Origin: an uncultured Clostridia bacterium
GTDB taxonomy: Bacteria > Bacillota > Clostridia > TANB77 > CAG-508
Length of the DNA: 64,000 nt
Assembly: GCA_934120135.1 (NCBI GenBank)
Contig: CAKOTK010000008.1
Coordinates: 11,703-75,702, forward strand
Direction of reading: 5' to 3'
This document shows, piece by piece, positions 42,352-51,246 of the stretch. How positions within the stretch are numbered: the first letter of the stretch is position 1; every line of letters starts with the position of its first letter. A program made the translations under genes and the position numbers. Under the pieces are notes generated by a model. The model did not search any database, was not told where the DNA came from, and saw nothing but the letters and a program-made list of their open reading frames with translations.

Positions 42352-45300
42352 TTAAATTACGTATTTTTTAATTAAGATAACTCCTCCTGCAATCATGCTT
42401 ATTGATGCTAATGCAAGTGTAGCATATGTAGGTGCATTACCTGTTGCAGTAGTTAAAATAACTGGTGCCTCATCAATATCATCTTCTCCTTTTTTGTCAT
42501 TACCAGGTGTTGAATCGATATCTGGTGAATCATATTCATTATAATCTTCATAAATTTCAGCCCAGTTTGTTTTTAATCCCATGTTGTTCTTTCCATTTAT
42601 CCATGTAAGTATAATTTCTACAGTTTGGCTTTCTCCTGGTTTTATAAGAACATCTTTTAGTTGGTCTGTTAATACTTTTCCGTCATCTGTCAATCTCCAT
42701 TTTGGATTATCCTCTGCAACGAATTTTAGTCCTTCTGGAATATAGTCTATTATTTCTTTAGCATATCCTTCTATTTCGCCTTCATTCGTTATCTTAATAC
42801 TAAATTTAAATTTTACAGTAGTTTTGTTGATTCTATCTGAACGAATTTCAACCTTTGCTGGTGGTTCTGGGTTTTCATCTCCAGTATGTCCTGTTTTAGT
42901 TATAGTAGTCTTTCCATTGTATGTTACTATTGATTCTGTTACCCATTTCTTCAATGCTAAATCAAAATATTTTACTTTAATTTTTTCTATATCTTGATCA
43001 TCTTCCTCTGAAACGTTGTTGTCTGGTGTTGAATCAACATCATCAACGTCATTGCCATCTTCATCTGCATCATTAGCTATTTCTGCTGTGTTTATTATAA
43101 TTCTGTCAGATGTATTTGGCTCTGTTACTTTAAATGCAATTTTTATATCTTTATAATCAGGCATTGTCATTGTTTCAGGGTCAAATGCTTTTAGTAGATT
43201 ATTACCTTCAACAGTTTCATTTGCTTTAGATAAATAATCTGTTTTAATATATTTTGCTTCTTTTACATCAGTGGTTTCAGTTCCATCTTCTTTATACATC
43301 TTCCACTTAAATGCAGTGTTTATTGTATTTTCTGGTAAGAACTCTAATCCTTCTGGCAAGTTATCTTTAACTTCTTCAGCATATCCTGCCACATTACCTT
43401 CATTAAATATTCTTAATGTATATACAACCGTATTTCCATTTGCTACCTCAACTGGATTTTTTGGATGTACATATTCATATTTGCCGTCTGCTGTTTTTGT
43501 AAATACTGGTGCTCTATTTGTGATTTCTTTTTCATTTACACCTGTAATGAATTTTCTTAATGCTAAATCGAATTTTTTAAGTATTAATTTTTCAAAGTCA
43601 TCGTCATCTTGTTGACCTGCAATGTATGCATCTCCACGTTCAATTTCTGTATCTTTGTATGTTGGTAATGTTGCATCTGTTGGTATTACTACATTTGATT
43701 TTTGTGAATCTCTATCAATTACAGTGTTACCATCCTTATCTGTAAAATCTGTAATATCTGCAATATTTGTTATTTTTTCATATAAGCTAATATTGTCTTT
43801 TACTTTACATTTAATTTTAACATCAATATAGTCTAGTACATTTCCATCAAATGCTTTTAATAGAACTTTGTCTGTGTTGTTTGTTCTATTTTCATAAATT
43901 TGATCTCTACTTGCAGAGCTTGTTGTTGTTGAAGATGTTATATTTGTTTTTACAGTTCTTCCATCTTCAGATAATATCCATCCATATTTTGCATTTAAAT
44001 CATCGTCTACTATAAATTCTAGTTGTGGTGGTAAATGGTCTGTTATTTCTGTTACATAACCATCTACTTGCCCTTCATTGTATACACGAATTGTATATGT
44101 TACAGTATCTCCGTTATATACACTTACTGGTGTTTTTGGATGATTATATGTTGCTGTTGTTGAACTTCCATCTTTTAATGAGTCAAGAACAACCTGTGGT
44201 TCTCTATTTGTAATTTCTTTGTTATTTACAGCTGTAACAAATTTTCTTAATGCTAAATCAAAGTATTTTCCAAACATTATTAAGTCTTCAAAATCATCAT
44301 CATCTTCTTGACTTGTTGTACCATAATTATCTATTTTTACGTTATCTGGTTGAGAATCACGATCAATTACAGTTTCATTTCCATCTTTATCTTTATGTGC
44401 AGTTATTTCTGCTATATTTTTTAGTCTTTGATCTGTTGATTGAGTAGGAGCTATTACTTTACATTCAACTTCCACATCAACGTATTTTAATTCTGTTCCA
44501 TTAAATGCTTCAATTAGTTTGTCTGCTAAATAACTTGTTTTTATTGTCTTTCCATCTCCTGATGGATTTGTCCAACCATAAGTTTGATTTATTGTACTTT
44601 CTGTGTTTGGTACAAGTTCTAGGCCTGATGGCAAATAGTCTGTAAGCTCTGTTACATATCCATCTACTTCACCTTCATTATATACTCTAATTTTGTATAT
44701 TACTTTGTCTCCTGTTGTTACTGTTAATGGATCCTTTGGATGTACCTTATTAACTGTTGTTATATCTCCATTAGCTAATTTAGCTAATTCTGATGCATCT
44801 ATTTGTGGTGTTCTATCAACTGATGGTGCTTGACCATTTATTGATATAATGAATTTTCTTAATGCTAAGTCAAAATGTTTTCCACCCATTATTAATTCTT
44901 CAAAGTCATCATCATCTTCTTGGCTTATTCTTTCATAGTTATTTAAATCTACATCGTTTGGTTGAGAATCACGGTCAATTATAGATTCATTTCCATCCTT
45001 ATCTTTATGCCCTGTTATTTCTGCTATATTTTTTAATTTTTGGTCTGTTGATTGAGCTGGTGCCACTACTTTACATTCAATTTCTACATCTAAATAGTTT
45101 AGTTCTGTTCCATTAAATGCTGTAATTAATTTATCTGCTAAGTAGTCTGTTTTTATTGTCTTTCCATCTCCCGATGGATTTGTCCAGCCATAAGTTTGAT
45201 TTATTGTACTTTCTGAGCCTGGTATAAATTCTAGTCCTGATGGCAAATAGTCAGTAATCTCTGTTGCATAGCCATCTATATTTCCTTCATTATATATTCT

Positions 45301-46716
45301 AATTTTATATATTACTTTATCACCATTGTTCACTGTTAATGGATTTTTTGGATGTACTTTATTAGCTGTTGTTGTGTCTCCACTAACTAGTTTAGTTAAT
45401 TCTGAGGCATCTATTTGTGGTGTTCTATCAATTGATGGTGCTTGGCCATTTATTGATATTATAAATTTTCTTAATGCTAAATCAAAGTATTTTTCCTCTT
45501 CTTTTATAACTGTTTTGCTGTCTGAAAAGTCTACTTTTTCTTTTTCAACCTTAACAACAGGTTGGTCTTTAGTAGGATCTGGATTTTCTACTGACCAATA
45601 TGTTGATTTTGTTGTTGTATATGAACCTGATATTTCAAGCTTAATTGATTCAATATTTGCACTTATTGGTACAGAAATATAAAAATTTTGTCCAACTAAT
45701 TCTTTAAGTGTTGCATTTGTTTGCTTTTTATTTGAATCTAATAATGTTATATTTGAAACCTCATTATCATTTTGGTCTAAAAATTTTGCATTAAAAGAAT
45801 AAGCTATATTTCCTTGTCTTTGTAGTGTGAATGGTCCAACTACATAATTATTTCCATCTTTTACAATTTTGGCATCTGTTTCAGCTATCTTTATTGGGCT
45901 TGGTGTCACAGCGCTATTATCAATAGTATATGTAAAATTTGTTTCTTGTGGAGTTTGTACTAAATAGTCAAATAATGCTTGACAAGCATTTGCTCTATCC
46001 CATCCGTCATCTCCAAAATTAATCAATGATTTAAATGTACTATTCTCAGTTCCTTGTACAGTATTTAACCAAAAATCAATACTAGTAACATGGTATGCAT
46101 CTCCTTCAGGATTTGTATAATACCATACTGCTAATTGTTGTACTGCATCTATATCATCATCAGTTAAAAGTTCCAATTTACTGATTGTTACGTCTGGATT
46201 TCCAGATTTTTTTGCATACTCAGCTGCAGCATCCAACAAGTTCTTTTTATCCTGAACTGCTCTATTAGCTTCTTCTGTTGTTGGATTTGTTTTTGGTGCT
46301 ACGTAACAATTATCTAATATCCATAACAATGCCTTATATTCTTTACTTGATGTATCTGGTAAAACATTTTTATATTGATCTGGTGTTATGCTATCTGGGT
46401 CTTTTAAATTAAAATATTGTGTGTAATGTGTTTCTTGAGGTACTCCTGATACATAATCACTAGAACCAAATCCTGGTCCACCTTTTAAACAATATATTGT
46501 ACTGTTTAATCCCTTATCATTACCATTTCCATCTGTTTCATAAATTTTCCATACATTTTTGTTATTGCTTGCTAATTTGTACCCATAGCCTGAATTTCTT
46601 AATAATTTAATATTAAGATACATACTGCCTGTAGCTGCTTTAACTGTTGTAAACAAGCTAAATATGCAAGTTGTCAAAAACAAAATTGTTATAAATATTA
46701 TTCCTTTTCTTCTCAT
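42352..46716 (-). CDS. Large surface adhesin: thioester domain plus repeated DUF11-like domains
   Basis: 1454 residues. Signal peptide (IIFITILFLTTCIFSLFTTVKA). Residues ~30-250 resemble a Gram-positive thioester (TQXA) domain: Cys76 in TIYCLKGGPGFG and Gln194 in VQQLAVWYY could form the Cys-Gln thioester used to bind host surfaces covalently. Then come at least five repeats of about 190-200 residues starting FDLALRKFI and including YKIRIYNEGNIDGYATEITDYLPSGLEF and a conserved Asp-rich joint (QEDDDDFE); the first two are nearly identical. Lys/Asn/Asp pairs could make isopeptide links. The end has a hydrophobic helix (TLALASISMIAGGVILI) and KKYVI but no LPxTG; LTTATG or NAPTYA may serve as a sorting signal. 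A promoter and WalR boxes lie upstream. Confidence 0.85.
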   Translation of the reverse strand: MRRKGIIFITILFLTTCIFSLFTTVKAATGSMYLNIKLLRNSGYGYKLASNNKNVWKIYETDGNGNDKGLNSTIYCLKGGPGFGSSDYVSGVPQETHYTQYFNLKDPDSITPDQYKNVLPDTSSKEYKALLWILDNCYVAPKTNPTTEEANRAVQDKKNLLDAAAEYAKKSGNPDVTISKLELLTDDDIDAVQQLAVWYYTNPEGDAYHVTSIDFWLNTVQGTENSTFKSLINFGDDGWDRANACQALFDYLVQTPQETNFTYTIDNSAVTPSPIKIAETDAKIVKDGNNYVVGPFTLQRQGNIAYSFNAKFLDQNDNEVSNITLLDSNKKQTNATLKELVGQNFYISVPISANIESIKLEISGSYTTTKSTYWSVENPDPTKDQPVVKVEKEKVDFSDSKTVIKEEEKYFDLALRKFIISINGQAPSIDRTPQIDASELTKLVSGDTTTANKVHPKNPLTVNNGDKVIYKIRIYNEGNIDGYATEITDYLPSGLEFIPGSESTINQTYGWTNPSGDGKTIKTDYLADKLITAFNGTELNYLDVEIECKVVAPAQSTDQKLKNIAEITGHKDKDGNESIIDRDSQPNDVDLNNYERISQEDDDDFEELIMGGKHFDLALRKFIISINGQAPSVDRTPQIDASELAKLANGDITTVNKVHPKDPLTVTTGDKVIYKIRVYNEGEVDGYVTELTDYLPSGLELVPNTESTINQTYGWTNPSGDGKTIKTSYLADKLIEAFNGTELKYVDVEVECKVIAPTQSTDQRLKNIAEITAHKDKDGNETVIDRDSQPDNVKIDNYGTTSQEDDDDFEDLIMFGKYFDLALRKFVTAVNNKEITNREPQVVLDSLKDGSSTTATYNHPKTPVSVYNGDTVTYTIRVYNEGQVDGYVTEITDHLPPQLEFIVDDDLNAKYGWILSEDGRTVKTNITSSTTTSSASRDQIYENRTNNTDKVLLKAFDGNVLDYIDVKIKCKVKDNISLYEKITNIADITDFTDKDGNTVIDRDSQKSNVVIPTDATLPTYKDTEIERGDAYIAGQQDDDDFEKLILKKFDLALRKFITGVNEKEITNRAPVFTKTADGKYEYVHPKNPVEVANGNTVVYTLRIFNEGNVAGYAEEVKDNLPEGLEFLPENTINTAFKWKMYKEDGTETTDVKEAKYIKTDYLSKANETVEGNNLLKAFDPETMTMPDYKDIKIAFKVTEPNTSDRIIINTAEIANDADEDGNDVDDVDSTPDNNVSEEDDQDIEKIKVKYFDLALKKWVTESIVTYNGKTTITKTGHTGDENPEPPAKVEIRSDRINKTTVKFKFSIKITNEGEIEGYAKEIIDYIPEGLKFVAEDNPKWRLTDDGKVLTDQLKDVLIKPGESQTVEIILTWINGKNNMGLKTNWAEIYEDYNEYDSPDIDSTPGNDKKGEDDIDEAPVILTTATGNAPTYATLALASISMIAGGVILIKKYVI

Positions 46717-46753
46717 TGATTTACCTTCCTTTTAGTTATAATATTATACTTAT

Positions 46754-46782
46754 ATTTTACTTTCGTATTTTATCAATGTCAA
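46754..46782 (-). promoter_or_regulatory. Promoter of the adhesin gene
   Basis: -35 TTGACA (46777-46782), 17-bp spacer, -10 TAAAAT (46754-46759) on the minus strand. Confidence 0.85.
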
Positions 46783-46880
46783 TAGCAGTTTTTTCCTATG
46801 TTACATACATTTTTGTAGCCTTATTTTTTATACTTACGGATATACATTTTCCGTTTTTTAATTAAACTTTTACGCATTAT

Positions 46881-46908
46881 ATTACAATTATATTACATTT
46901 TTGTAACA
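46881..46908 (-). promoter_or_regulatory. WalR-type operator upstream of the adhesin
   Basis: On the minus strand TGTTAC-N5-TGTAAT-N5-TGTAAT, three units at exact 11-bp spacing, all matching TGTWAH. It lies about 100 bp upstream of the adhesin -35. The rest of the 308-bp gap 46717-47024 holds the adhesin promoter and the tRNA terminator. Confidence 0.78.
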
Positions 46909-46979
46909 TTTTCAAGTTTTTTTATAGTTAAATTGGCGTTTTATTAAGTTTCCGTAGGAATTCATCAATTTATTCTATA

Positions 46980-47019
46980 AAAAAACAATGAAACTTAATA
47001 AAATTTCATTGTTTTTTTA
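46980..47019 (-). terminator. Terminator of the tRNA transcript
   Basis: AAACAATGAAA / TTTCATTGTTT stem with a 10-nt loop followed by a T-run, just after tRNA-Cys. Confidence 0.85.
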
Positions 47020-47024
47020 TTTTT

Positions 47025-47098
47025 TGGAGGCGCCTATCGGAATCGAACCGATGATCAGAGTTTTGCAGACTCGTGCCTTACCGCTTGGCTAAGGCGCC
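47025..47098 (-). tRNA. tRNA-Cys (GCA)
   Basis: Minus-strand cloverleaf: acceptor GGCGCCT / AGGCGCC, D-arm TAGCCAAGCGGTAAGGCA, anticodon loop CTGCAAA with GCA, T-arm CGGTTCGATTCCG, discriminator U and encoded CCA. The single short D-loop and U73 are typical of tRNA-Cys. Confidence 0.96.
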
Positions 47099-47116
47099 AC
47101 AACTTAATATATAAAA

Positions 47117-47192
47117 TGGAGCGGGAAACGGGGCTCAAACCCGCGACCTCTGCCTTGGCAAGGCAGCGCTCTATCAACTGAGCTATTCCCGC
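47117..47192 (-). tRNA. tRNA-Gly (GCC)
   Basis: Acceptor GCGGGAA with the matching TTCCCGC, D-arm TAGCTCAGTTGATAGAGC, anticodon stem CTGCC/GGCAG around TTGCCAA (7-nt loop, anticodon GCC), T-arm CGGGTTTGAGCCCCG, and encoded CCA. It reads GGC and GGU. The anticodon loop has normal length, so this tRNA itself shows no frameshift-suppressor form. A perfect 9-bp stem with GAAA loop abuts its 5' end (47193-47214). Confidence 0.96.
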
Positions 47193-47216
47193 ATATGCTT
47201 TTTTCAAAGCATATTT

Positions 47217-47245
47217 ATAATAACAAATTTTTAATAAAAAGTCAA
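47217..47245 (-). promoter_or_regulatory. Promoter of the tRNA-Gly/tRNA-Cys unit
   Basis: -35 TTGACT (47240-47245), 17-bp spacer, -10 TATTAT (47217-47222); it overlaps the stop of the carboxypeptidase gene. Confidence 0.75.
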
Positions 47246-48525
47246 GGTACTAATGATAAAAAATCTATAAAATAATCAAATATATTCTTTTTTTCTATAA
47301 TTTGCTTATTTTTTATATTTAAATTTGCTATTGTTTTTTCATTTATCTGTACTTTTGCACTTCCTATAATTTTTCCTTCCTCTACTGGAGCTTCTAAATA
47401 ATAAAGTGAATTTATCTCTATTTTCACATTATCAATATCTGTTCTCTTTACTGCAATTTTGGAATAGTCTAAGTTTTCAATCTCTAAATTTATGTTTTTT
47501 TGTTTTGCTTTATTTATATATATGCGCTTTTCATTTAAATATTTCCAATTTTCAAATTGTTCTTTAATATTTTTTTCAATATCAATTACTTCATAATTTT
47601 TATATGCATATTCAATTAATTTTATACTATCTAATGTTCTAATTTTTTTAGTATCTGCGCCTAGTACTACTGTTATAATATCTAAATCATCTCTTTTGCA
47701 CGCTGTTACTAAACATCTACCCGCACCATTTGTAAAGCCGGTTTTTACACCATATACCCCATTTAAGCTACCTAATAGCTCATTTGTATTTACTATTAAA
47801 CTACTTCTAGCATTTATTGTAATGTTATAACTTTTTGAATTTACAATTTCTTTGAATTTTGGTATATTGAGTGCATAATCTGCCATACATGCAAGTTCAT
47901 ATGCTGTTGTATAATGTTTATCTTGATCTAATCCATGTGGAGTTACAAAGTGACTATTTACTAGTCCCATTTCACTTGCCTTTTTATTCATCAAATCAGC
48001 AAAGCCTTCTATTCCTCCGCCAACATGCTCTGCTAAAGCTACGGCTGCGTCATTTCCAGACTTTAGCATTAATCCATATAGCAAATCATGTACTGTAATT
48101 TTATCATTTGTTTTTAACCCTAATCTGGACCCTCCTGTTCCAGCTGATTTTTTGCTTATTGTTACAATGTCATTTAAATTTGAATTTTCCAGCACCACTA
48201 TTGCTGTCATTATTTTAGTAGTACTTGCCATTGGCACTTGTTTAAGTCCATTTTTTTCATATAATATTGTTTTTGAATTTCTATCAAATATTAGCCCAAT
48301 TCTTGCATTTAATTTAGGTTCATCTGTAGTTTTGGCAACTGTTTCAATTGTTTCTTTTTTTATTTCATTTATATCTATTATTTCATTGTCATCTATATTG
48401 GCATATGACACAGTGTTTATAGCTAATATAGTAGCTAATAAAAAAGCAAGCGTTATCTTTTTTATGATATTGCCACCATTTTTAAAAGGGTGCTTTTTGA
48501 CCCCGTCCCCAAAATCACCTTTCAT
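47242..48525 (-). CDS. D-alanyl-D-alanine carboxypeptidase (S11, DacF/DacA-like)
   Basis: Low-molecular-weight PBP of 427 residues that trims the terminal D-Ala of wall or cortex stem peptides. Active-site motif PMASTTKIM (Ser101-xx-Lys104), SGNDAAVALAEHVGG and KTGFTNGAGRC are all present, followed by the PBP5-type C-terminal domain and a hydrophobic end (IFDYFIDFLSLVP). The signal peptide (KKITLAFLLATILAINTVSYA) begins only at residue 22. The first ~14 residues (MKGDFGDGVKKHPF) are coded largely by a REP-like repeat copy, so the original start was probably rewritten by an insertion. The ribosome site AAAAGGTGAT lies in a hairpin with the upstream terminator. Confidence 0.92.
   Translation of the reverse strand: MKGDFGDGVKKHPFKNGGNIIKKITLAFLLATILAINTVSYANIDDNEIIDINEIKKETIETVAKTTDEPKLNARIGLIFDRNSKTILYEKNGLKQVPMASTTKIMTAIVVLENSNLNDIVTISKKSAGTGGSRLGLKTNDKITVHDLLYGLMLKSGNDAAVALAEHVGGGIEGFADLMNKKASEMGLVNSHFVTPHGLDQDKHYTTAYELACMADYALNIPKFKEIVNSKSYNITINARSSLIVNTNELLGSLNGVYGVKTGFTNGAGRCLVTACKRDDLDIITVVLGADTKKIRTLDSIKLIEYAYKNYEVIDIEKNIKEQFENWKYLNEKRIYINKAKQKNINLEIENLDYSKIAVKRTDIDNVKIEINSLYYLEAPVEEGKIIGSAKVQINEKTIANLNIKNKQIIEKKNIFDYFIDFLSLVP
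48488..48510 (-). repeat. Solo REP-like repeat copy inside a coding start
   Basis: GGGTGCTTTTTGACCCCGTC plus CCC (plus strand), matching the inverted pair at 38160-38244. In the minus-strand reading frame it encodes Gly-Asp-Gly-Val-Lys-Lys-His of the carboxypeptidase N-terminus. Confidence 0.85.
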
Positions 48526-48528
48526 AAA

Positions 48529-48568
48529 AAATCACCTTTTACATTATATTTGTAAAGGTGATTTTTAT
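48529..48568 (-). terminator. Terminator/ribosome-site hairpin before the carboxypeptidase
   Basis: AAAATCACCTTT and AAAGGTGATTTT pair with one bulge. On the minus strand it ends the upstream gene (T-run TTTTTT) and at the same time buries the carboxypeptidase ribosome site. Confidence 0.7.
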
Positions 48569-48579
48569 GAATAATTTAA

Positions 48580-49860
48580 TTATCTTCTGGCGTCTCTTGC
48601 TTCTGCATCTCCCCATGGTGTTCTTTCTTCTGGTTCTTCTTCTCTTTCTTCTTGCTTTACTTCTTTTATTTCTTCGTTTACTCTTTCCTTTGCTTGTTTT
48701 TCGGTAAGAGCTTCTTCTCCAATCATATGGTTAAAAATTGCCACAGCTTCAATCTTTTGATAACCTTGATTTATAAATCCGTCTATTATTTCATCAGCAT
48801 GTTGCATTAGGTACACTCTATCATATTGAATTTCATCTTGTGGTTTTCCTACATTTTCCATAGATTCATATGAACTAGTTTCTTTATCTGGGTCTGCCAT
48901 TCCTGTTTTCATAGATGTTTCTTCATTTACTTGTGCACTATTATAGTCTCTACCTCTAACTTCAATGTCGTGTGCTGCCCATTCTCCATTTCTTCCTTGT
49001 CTTGCTTCTTCTATGTCCATATATCCATATTGGTCAAATTTTATATTTATTCTAACATCCCTTACATCCTGATCTCTTTTAGTTAGGTTTTGTGTTCTCA
49101 TTACTTGTTGTGGAGTTTCTCTTGTTACAGGGTTACCATCTTTGCCAATAGATATTGTTTCTTGTCTAAATGATGTATTTGATGGTTGAATATATTTTGA
49201 TGGTTGTAATTCTCCATTTTCATCAATATATTCTGCTTTTACTTTTCCATCATTGTCACGACTGAAAATTAAATTTCTTTCTATTTCTGGATGATCTTTG
49301 TACAAATTGCTATTGTCTCTAACTATTAATACATTATTTGTTGGAATTCCTTTTTGTTTTGCAATTTCTTGTTCTTGTGAATTGTCATCTTGACTTTTTT
49401 CTTCTTCTTGCTTTTGCTCTATTTTCTTTCCTTTTTGTTCTTGTTTTTCAACCTCTTTTTCTAATTCATCATGTTCTAGTGATATATCTTCTTCTCTTAG
49501 CTTTTCTGGTAATTCTAATGTGGCTTCGTCTAATTTTAGTATTTCAAAGAATTTCTTATATTCTTGCTTTAATAATTCTATATATTCTGGTGCAAATTGT
49601 ACCTTTCCTTTTTCGTTTACAGTTGCAATTAACTCTCCATCTTTATTATAAATTTCAAAAGTTTCTACTTGATTTTTTCCTTTTGTTTTTTGTAATTTAG
49701 TTACAAATATATCATTTTCTATAAATTTTGCAGAATCAAATGTGAATTCTTTATAATATGTTATGTTTGAAATTGCAGTGTCTTTTCCTTCTCTTTCTGC
49801 TATTTGTGTATAGATTTCTGCCATTGTTTGTTTTATTTCTTCTGGTTGTTTTTGTTCCAT
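48580..49860 (-). CDS. Hypothetical charged protein next to the secretion locus
   Basis: 426 residues from the ATG at 49860 (AAGGAGATTGG upstream). No signal peptide or membrane helix is seen. The middle (VEKQEQKGKKIEQKQEEEK) is a highly charged Glu/Lys/Gln coiled-coil-like stretch, followed by IPTNNVLIVRDNSNLYKDHPEIERNLIFSRDN and DVRINIKFDQYGYMDIEE. The end is Glu-rich (KQEEREEEPEERTPWGDAE). I do not recognise the family. It has its own promoter overlapping the terminator of the secretion operon. Its place suggests a cytosolic accessory or substrate, but that is only context. Confidence 0.6.
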   Translation of the reverse strand: MEQKQPEEIKQTMAEIYTQIAEREGKDTAISNITYYKEFTFDSAKFIENDIFVTKLQKTKGKNQVETFEIYNKDGELIATVNEKGKVQFAPEYIELLKQEYKKFFEILKLDEATLELPEKLREEDISLEHDELEKEVEKQEQKGKKIEQKQEEEKSQDDNSQEQEIAKQKGIPTNNVLIVRDNSNLYKDHPEIERNLIFSRDNDGKVKAEYIDENGELQPSKYIQPSNTSFRQETISIGKDGNPVTRETPQQVMRTQNLTKRDQDVRDVRINIKFDQYGYMDIEEARQGRNGEWAAHDIEVRGRDYNSAQVNEETSMKTGMADPDKETSSYESMENVGKPQDEIQYDRVYLMQHADEIIDGFINQGYQKIEAVAIFNHMIGEEALTEKQAKERVNEEIKEVKQEEREEEPEERTPWGDAEARDARR

Positions 49861-49891
49861 AACCAATCTCCTTATTTTCTTCATTTTTACT

Positions 49892-49920
49892 ATTATACCA
49901 CATAATAAAAAACTTGTGAA
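49892..49920 (-). promoter_or_regulatory. Promoter of the charged-protein gene
   Basis: -35 TTCACA (49915-49920), 17-bp spacer, -10 TATAAT (49892-49897) with TG in the extended position; it overlaps the preceding terminator. Confidence 0.7.
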
Positions 49921-49941
49921 GATTTATTCTCCACAAGTTTT
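49909..49941 (-). terminator. Terminator of the type IV secretion operon
   Basis: AAAACTTGTG / CACAAGTTTT stem with a 13-nt loop followed by TTTATT, 4 bp after the last gene. Confidence 0.85.
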
Positions 49942-49944
49942 GCG

Positions 49945-51222
49945 CTATACTCCAAATGACATTACAAAATCTGTACCTTCTTTTAGTTGCATTACAAATG
50001 TTTTTGTTATACTGCTTATTCCATCATTGTCAGTTATTTTTATATCATATAAATATACTTCATTTTGTTTCTTAGCATTGCTTGCAGATATTTTATTTTT
50101 CTCAAAGAAATTAGTCTTTATATATGTTTGAAAATCTGCTAATGTTTTGAAATTATTAGCTTTAAATGTATTGTCCAGTTTATTATATACATATCTATAG
50201 TCTTTATCATTTATAGCTGTAAAACATCTTTGTATATTTAAAAGTACTTTTTCTTCATCTGATGCATCAGTGTATTTTTCTGTAAATTCCGGTATATCTA
50301 TTGTATAAGTATCTAACAATGTTGTAAAGTTCATTACACCATTTTCGTTGAATATATAATATCTATCTTGGTTATCAATACATACATATTGGCTATAATC
50401 TGTATAATTATATACTTTATATGCTTTAAGTGTAATATCCTTTAGTTTGTTATCATTTACATATTTTATATATTCATTAACATTACCAAATTTTTGTTGT
50501 CTGTATTGAGCATCTAATAATTCATATGATTTTTGTGTATCGTATTTTAAGTGTTTCAAAAAAGTATTAAAATATCTTTCTGCTGTACTATCTTTTGATA
50601 TAGGTGTCATCTTATATGTATTATTTTCATTTTTTTCTATTTGTTTATGTTCAATTGCACATGAGTCACCTATTTTTAGTTTATCATATCCAAGATTTTG
50701 CATATATTTATATGGCATTACCTCAAATGTTAAATTTTGTATGTCTATTTGTACCATTAATTTTGTTTCATAACTTTTATTAGTATCTAAATTACAGTAT
50801 GTTAAATTTACTAAATATGACTCTAAATTTATGCTTTCTTTTATTACATACATATCATTTATTAGTACTTCATAATTTTCACTATATTGTACATTTGCAT
50901 CTTTTACTTTATCAACTATGTTGTCAATAGTAATATTGTCATCTTGTACATATTTATTAGATATAATATTAATTAATTCACTTTTTCTTTCACCAACAAC
51001 ATAGTTTATATATTCTTCTGCTATTCTACTGGTTGCAAAACTATTAGTCCTATTATTTGCATACTCTACTATATGTGTGTCTGATATTATTATCTCATCT
51101 GATTTTCCTTCTAATGATTCGTTTAGATTTTGTATGTTGTTTTTTCCTGCTAACAATAGAATTACTAATACTATTGTAATAATAATTATTATTGATATAA
51201 CAATTGCTATTATTTTCTTCAT
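49945..51222 (-). CDS. Membrane protein with two NTF2/VirB8-like domains
   Basis: 425 residues with one N-terminal membrane helix (IIAIVISIIIIITIVLVILLL, residues 4-24) and a large extracytoplasmic part. Two similar segments, AERYFNTFLKHLKYDTQKSYELLDAQYRQQKFGNVNEYIKYV and QRCFTAINDKDYRYVYNKLDNTFKANNFKTLADFQTYI, look like NTF2-fold domains of VirB8/TcpC-type conjugation proteins. The C-terminus returns to strands (VYLYDIKITDNDG). It is the last gene of the secretion operon and 24 bp after the hydrolase gene. The VirB8-like role is inferred. Confidence 0.65.
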   Translation of the reverse strand: MKKIIAIVISIIIIITIVLVILLLAGKNNIQNLNESLEGKSDEIIISDTHIVEYANNRTNSFATSRIAEEYINYVVGERKSELINIISNKYVQDDNITIDNIVDKVKDANVQYSENYEVLINDMYVIKESINLESYLVNLTYCNLDTNKSYETKLMVQIDIQNLTFEVMPYKYMQNLGYDKLKIGDSCAIEHKQIEKNENNTYKMTPISKDSTAERYFNTFLKHLKYDTQKSYELLDAQYRQQKFGNVNEYIKYVNDNKLKDITLKAYKVYNYTDYSQYVCIDNQDRYYIFNENGVMNFTTLLDTYTIDIPEFTEKYTDASDEEKVLLNIQRCFTAINDKDYRYVYNKLDNTFKANNFKTLADFQTYIKTNFFEKNKISASNAKKQNEVYLYDIKITDNDGISSITKTFVMQLKEGTDFVMSFGV

Positions 51223-51246
51223 ATTTAATCTCCATATTTATTAATA

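Noticed and set aside
47117..47192. tRNA-Gly as a frameshift-suppressor tRNA
   Set aside because: Its anticodon loop has the normal seven bases and anticodon GCC; it reads GGC/GGU, whereas three of the four sites need GGA.
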